Of a DNA stretch of 28,301 nt, positions 25,095-28,301 are shown piece after piece; positions within the stretch are counted from its first letter, which is position 1; the number at the start of each line of letters is the position of its first letter. This DNA is from CAYWEM01 sp964457225 (lineage in GTDB: Bacteria; Acidobacteriota; Aminicenantia; UBA2199). The notes under the pieces were generated by a model that was not told the origin of the DNA, did not search any database, and worked only from the letters and a program-made list of their open reading frames with translations. Location: positions 1-28,301 of the forward strand of contig CAYWEM010000024.1 of assembly GCA_964457225.1 (NCBI GenBank), given 5' to 3'. The position numbers and the translations under genes are program-made.

Positions 25095-25493
25095 TCAAAG
25101 CGAACCCAGGGAAAAATCACCGACTATCTTGAAGTGATCACCCTCGGCGAAGATTTCCAGTTTCCTTTCCGGAAAATGCCTGGGCAGGAGTTCGCTGAGT
25201 TTCCTGACCACATCTTCCATGATCATCCAGCGATCGTCTTCCGATACTTTTTCCAGGGTGGCCATGTGAACGTCCAGCAGGTATCCGCGGCCGGTCTGAG
25301 TACCGTAACCCGGAGTGAAGTCGGCGCCGATATTGAAAAGCCCGTCAGCCTGGGGATTGGCGGTTTCCCCGCGGGGCGGCCGGGAAGGATGCAGGGCGTA
25401 GAGCCGGCCGTATTTATCTTCAATGTAATGATCGATTTCATCGAACATGGTTTGGAAGCGTGCCTTGAAGTCAGACATCTTGGGATGGTACAT
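25095..25493 (-). CDS. Conserved-looking hypothetical protein, 132 aa
   Basis: 132 aa, no signal peptide or membrane segment, so cytoplasmic. The N-terminal part is helical and charged (FKARFQTMFDEIDHYIEDKYG), followed by an aromatic/proline segment LHPSRPPRGETANPQADGLFNIGADFTPGYG, then VDVHMATLEKVSED and a C-terminal helix/strand unit ending HFKIVGDFSLGSL. The ordered motif content suggests a real conserved family, but I do not recognise it. GGGAG lies six bases before the ATG at 25493. It begins 12 bp after the stop of the inactive-looking amidohydrolase, so it is probably the last gene of that operon. Confidence 0.7.
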   Translation of the reverse strand: MYHPKMSDFKARFQTMFDEIDHYIEDKYGRLYALHPSRPPRGETANPQADGLFNIGADFTPGYGTQTGRGYLLDVHMATLEKVSEDDRWMIMEDVVRKLSELLPRHFPERKLEIFAEGDHFKIVGDFSLGSL

Positions 25494-25505
25494 GCTGTCT
25501 CCCTG

Positions 25506-26711
25506 TCAATCGATTTCGCGGCCCCCAACCAGGACCTTGAGCACCCGGGTGCGGTAAGCCAGCGGATCGCCGTTAAAAACCACCAGGTCGGCGTCCTTGC
25601 CCGGTTCGATACTGCCGATACGCTTTTCCAGGCCGAGGATCAGGGCCGGGTTCAAGGTGATGGCCCGCAGGGCGGCATCAGCCGGCAGACCCTCTTTTAC
25701 GGCCAGGGCCGCCAGCAGGGGCAACTCTTCGAGAGCGCCCAGGCCGTAGCCGCTTTCCGGGAACAGGGCGATTCTTATCCCGGCGGCATGCAGTATTGCC
25801 GCGTTGGCGGCGTTTACCCGTTCCGTTTCCAGGCGCTTGGGGTTGATGCCGACCGGACCGAGCAGTACCGGGATACCGCGCCGGCCGATCTCATCGACCA
25901 CCCGGTAAGCTTCAACAGCACCGACCAGCACGATGGACAAACCGAATTCGTCGGCCAGTCGCAGGGCGGTCATGATGTCATCGGCCCGGTAAGCTTCGAT
26001 GAAAACCGGCAGTTTTCTTTGCAGGGCGGCAGCCAGGGCTTCCAGGCGCAGGTCTCGGGGCGGTCTGGTCTTGGACCCTGGATCAAGGTAAGCCCGGGCG
26101 TCAAGCAGGGCCTGGCGGACGATCGAGGCACTGCCCATCCTGGTTGAAGGCGGGCGGCCCTTGCTACCGAAAGCTTCCTTGGGGCCCTGTCCGAGGGACA
26201 TTTTGAGGGCTGTCGGCGCGGACAGCAGCATTTCTTCAACCGTACTCCCCAGAAGCTTGAAAACAGCCGCCTGGCCGCCGATGACCGCACCGCGGCCCGG
26301 AGCCACCAGGGCCGAGGTCACCCCGGCCCGCCGGGCCTGGATTATACTGCGGGCAAAAGGATTGAAAGCATCGATAACCCTTACCTGAGCCACGTCGGGC
26401 CCTGAAAGCTCTTCATTTTCCCGGCTGCGGTCATCTCCAAACAGGCCCAGGTAGGAATGGGCCAGCACCAGGCCCGGCATAACCCAGCCCTCAGGAAAAT
26501 CCAACAGCCGCGCCTGCGGGGGAATGTCAGTTCCCGGGTTGATTGCGATTATGCGTCCCGCCCTGATCAGGATCACTCCCCCCGGCAGATCAGGTCCGGC
26601 CATGGTCAGTATCCGGCCGGCCCTGACAGCCAGCAGTTCACTTTCAGCAGCTGCGTCAGCGCAGATCGGCATCAGGAACGATAAGATCAACAGCAAGACG
26701 GAGTATTTCAT
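25506..26711 (-). CDS. Exported amidohydrolase paralogue lacking metal ligands (probable pseudoenzyme)
   Basis: 401 aa. Signal peptide at residues 1-20, with cleavage likely at ADA/AAE, so periplasmic. The fold is the imidazolonepropionase-like amidohydrolase barrel: composite sandwich N-terminus, then VMPGLVLAHSYLGL, NAAILHAAGIRIALF, and the C-terminal RIGSIEPGKDADLVVFNGDP block. Compared with its neighbour encoded at 26708-27931, the metal ligands are changed: HxH to H-S-Tyr (His85, Tyr87), His239 to Phe237, His241 to Glu239, His267 to Gly264 and Asp319 to Glu319. The scaffold is intact and the frame open, so this looks like a maintained non-catalytic partner rather than decay. ATGA overlap links it to the intact paralogue; a heteromer is an inference. 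Confidence 0.88.
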   Translation of the reverse strand: MKYSVLLLILSFLMPICADAAAESELLAVRAGRILTMAGPDLPGGVILIRAGRIIAINPGTDIPPQARLLDFPEGWVMPGLVLAHSYLGLFGDDRSRENEELSGPDVAQVRVIDAFNPFARSIIQARRAGVTSALVAPGRGAVIGGQAAVFKLLGSTVEEMLLSAPTALKMSLGQGPKEAFGSKGRPPSTRMGSASIVRQALLDARAYLDPGSKTRPPRDLRLEALAAALQRKLPVFIEAYRADDIMTALRLADEFGLSIVLVGAVEAYRVVDEIGRRGIPVLLGPVGINPKRLETERVNAANAAILHAAGIRIALFPESGYGLGALEELPLLAALAVKEGLPADAALRAITLNPALILGLEKRIGSIEPGKDADLVVFNGDPLAYRTRVLKVLVGGREID

Positions 26712-27931
26712 TTTTCAGCCTCCGAATCGGCGCGGTACACGGTCCGGCCGGCCACCAGCACCTGCAGTACCCTGGACTGCAGGCAGAAAGGATCACCGTC
26801 GAATATGACCAGGTCGGCCTCCTTGCCCGGTTCGATACTGCCCAGCCGGTCAGCCAGGCCCATCAGCAAGGCCGGGTTAATGGTTATGGCCCGCAGGGCC
26901 TGATCCGGATCCATGCCGTATTTAACAGCCAGGCCGGCCTGAAATCGCAGCAGGTTCTGCTGTACTACATCGGCATCAGTCATGATGCAGACCTGTACCC
27001 CGGCCCGGACCAGGTAATCGGCCAGGTTGATCTGACGGTCAGCCTCATCGTAAACGATCATGCGGGGGCCGACCACCACCACGGTTTCTTCCCGGGCCAG
27101 GTCGGCGGCCAGCTTGTAAGCTTCCTCGGCATGGGCCAGTGACAAGCGCTTGAATCCAAATTCGCGGGCCAGCCGCAGTGCGGTGCTGATATCCGCGGCT
27201 GATTCGACGTGGACGTGCACCGGCAACTCGCCCCGTACCACCTTGAGCAGGGCTTCTTTTTTCAGGTCGGGTACCCGGCCGGCAGATTTCTTGCCGTATT
27301 CCAGTGCTTCCAGCATGGCCTGCCTGACCAGCGCCGCGGCTCCCATCCTGGTCATCGGCATCAGTCCCTTGGCGGCATAATTTGATTTGCGGCCCAGGGC
27401 CATTTTCATGTCGGCCGGAAAAAGCACCAGCATTTCGTCCACGGTGCGGCCGACCGTTTTCAGCACCGCCGACTGTCCGCCTATGACGTTGGCTGAACCG
27501 GGCCGGGCCACCAGGGTGGTCACGCCTTCGGCCAGGGCAGCCCTGAACTGTCCCCGGTCCGGGGCAAAACCCTCGGGATGGATGGAATCGATAATGCGCA
27601 GTTGGGGAGTCAGCGGATCGGTGGCTTCGTTATCCTCGGTTTCCGCGTAACTTGAGCCCAGGCCGGCATGGGAGTGAGCATCAATCAATCCGGGAGTCAG
27701 GACCCCGCCCCGGGCATCGATCACCAGGGCATCGGCCGGCAGTTCCAGATCGGCGCCCACAGCCAGGATCAGGCCGTCCCTGATCAACACCGTGCCCGAT
27801 TCTAATGTCCTGGAAGCCGCGGTCATGATTCTGGCTCCGGTTACAGCGGTAATCCTGGATCCGGAATCCGTTGCCCCGCTCAGTAAAAGCGTCGCAATAA
27901 AAAAAACGGGCAACAGCGCAGTTATTTTCAT
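26708..27931 (-). CDS. Exported metal-dependent amidohydrolase (imidazolonepropionase-like)
   Basis: 407 aa. Signal peptide at about residues 1-20, no lipobox, so probably periplasmic. Metal-binding positions are present: His86 and His88 in LIDAHSHAG, His239/His241 in PVHVHVES, His267 in LAHAEEAYK and Asp319 in MTDADVV. The C-terminal RLGSIEPGKEADLVIFDGDP block is the family signature. Members hydrolyse cyclic amides, dipeptides or related C-N bonds; in exported members the substrate is often unknown, and it is here. AAGGAG lies six bases before the ATG. It is the first gene of an operon with its ligand-less paralogue and a small cytoplasmic protein. Confidence 0.92.
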   Translation of the reverse strand: MKITALLPVFFIATLLLSGATDSGSRITAVTGARIMTAASRTLESGTVLIRDGLILAVGADLELPADALVIDARGGVLTPGLIDAHSHAGLGSSYAETEDNEATDPLTPQLRIIDSIHPEGFAPDRGQFRAALAEGVTTLVARPGSANVIGGQSAVLKTVGRTVDEMLVLFPADMKMALGRKSNYAAKGLMPMTRMGAAALVRQAMLEALEYGKKSAGRVPDLKKEALLKVVRGELPVHVHVESAADISTALRLAREFGFKRLSLAHAEEAYKLAADLAREETVVVVGPRMIVYDEADRQINLADYLVRAGVQVCIMTDADVVQQNLLRFQAGLAVKYGMDPDQALRAITINPALLMGLADRLGSIEPGKEADLVIFDGDPFCLQSRVLQVLVAGRTVYRADSEAEK

Positions 27932-27960
27932 CGACTTCTCCTTGCCTGGCGGAAAATCAT

Positions 27961-27989
27961 ATTATGACAAATCGTTATCGAATTAACAA
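27961..27989 (-). promoter_or_regulatory. Promoter for the amidohydrolase operon
   Basis: Minus strand TTGTTA (27989-27984, 4/6), 17-bp spacer, CATAAT (27966-27961, 5/6). Predicted start near 27954, giving a 23-nt leader with AAGGAG. It overlaps the last codons of the upstream gene remnant. Confidence 0.5.
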
Positions 27990-28286
27990 GCCTTTCCGGT
28001 CAGCAAAATCCTCCGCCTTGGTTTCAGATTCCAGGTCGTTACTCTTGCCGGTAGGTTTAATTGTCTTCGTCCTGGTGATGTTTTGTGTGGGTTTTCCGTA
28101 GACATCAATGTAGAGGATGTTGTTGTCAATGCGGAGTTTTGTGCTATTGTTCTTTTATCCGGCTACTAGGTTATTAAACGGAATACTGTCATTACCCTTC
28201 AGAACGGGTGACATGAAAATGATGTTTGTAAGACAATCTCACTCAGGGTCAAGTCCCATTTTTCCTGTAAAAACAGCGGCGGTCAT
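27975..28286 (-). pseudogene. Remnant of a small gene with two in-frame stops
   Basis: One minus-strand frame runs 104 codons from an ATG at 28286 to a TAA at 27975-27977, broken by a TGA at 28239-28241 and a TAA at 28155-28157. The three pieces are 15, 27 and 59 residues. The last piece, with LRIDNNILYIDVYGKPTQNI and a charged tail, has coding-like composition but no start codon. AGGAGG at 28301-28296 precedes the first ATG by nine bases. The stretch is visibly richer in A/T than the genes around it, suggesting acquired or relaxed sequence. I recognise no family. It could instead be non-coding with a chance open frame. It covers nearly all of the 370-bp gap at the right edge; nothing else is evident there. 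Confidence 0.35.
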
Positions 28287-28301
28287 ATCAGCACACCTCC
28301 T

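Noticed and set aside
25038..26147. 369-aa open frame on the plus strand opposite the ligand-less amidohydrolase and the 132-aa gene
   Set aside because: It crosses two supported genes antisense, is rich in Gln/Gly/His as expected for a shadow frame, and has no family resemblance.
28239..28241. In-frame TGA as a selenocysteine codon
   Set aside because: A second in-frame stop (TAA) follows, no SECIS-like hairpin is evident just after the TGA, and no selenoprotein family is recognised.
1..28301. CRISPR arrays, tRNA or rRNA genes, transposases, prophage or defence genes
   Set aside because: I found no regularly spaced repeats, cloverleaf or rRNA-like stretches, DDE/serine/tyrosine recombinase motifs, or known defence domains on either strand.

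Overview
The window (GC-rich, roughly 55-60% by eye) reads as a chromosomal segment of a diderm, probably anaerobic bacterium. The diderm reading rests on two exported beta-barrel-type proteins and several Sec signal peptides. The anaerobic reading rests on a complete four-subunit ferredoxin-dependent 2-oxoacid oxidoreductase, a small protein resembling the TM1266 iron-only-hydrogenase regulator family, and a short-form ThiC/BzaF-type radical enzyme. The phylum cannot be fixed from the sequence; an Acidobacteriota/Aminicenantes-like or similar lineage is only a guess. Gene density is very high. Start/stop overlaps of the ATGA type occur at eight junctions, and sigma-70-like promoters with spacers of 17-18 bp can be read at most operon starts.

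Layout. 1-2,551 (minus): a PEGA-like Ser/Thr kinase translationally coupled to a PorV/FadL-like outer-membrane protein that runs off the left edge. 2,586-5,391 (minus): yebC-ruvC-ruvA-ruvB, a classic Holliday-junction cluster. 5,451-6,737 (minus): ThiC (or its paralogue BzaF). 6,936-7,196 (minus): the TM1266-like regulator. 7,446-11,401 (plus): STAS anti-sigma antagonist, GT-C-like membrane glycosyltransferase, AsnB. 11,430-13,070 (minus): a DUF4301 protein. 13,197-18,177 (plus): beta-barrel protein, exported subtilisin, RecN, MiaB. 18,154-20,205 (minus): LigA, whose 3' end overlaps miaB. 20,322-20,861 (plus): a DUF4388 (PATAN-like) protein. 20,921-24,905 (minus): korD-korA-korB-korC-tyrS. 25,095-27,931 (minus): two exported amidohydrolase paralogues plus a conserved-looking small protein. 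27,975-28,301: an AT-richer stretch that looks like the remains of a small gene.

How the genes work together. Most are housekeeping: recombination and repair (RuvABC, RecN, LigA), translation (TyrS, MiaB), thiamin or benzimidazole synthesis, and ferredoxin-linked 2-oxoacid metabolism. The accessory content is mostly cell-surface biology: kinase plus outer-membrane protein; STAS plus glycosyltransferase plus amidotransferase; beta-barrel plus protease; paired periplasmic amidohydrolases. I found no CRISPR array, restriction or defence island, prophage, intact insertion sequence, rRNA or tRNA.

The observations most worth checking are three. The amidohydrolase pair has one member that has lost essentially all metal ligands. 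Three genes (ligA, the DUF4388 gene, the DUF4301 gene) have promoters placed so that transcription would begin at or within a few bases of the start codon, suggesting leaderless mRNAs. The STAS/GT-C/AsnB and kinase/PorV-like couplings could be undescribed surface-modification or signalling modules.
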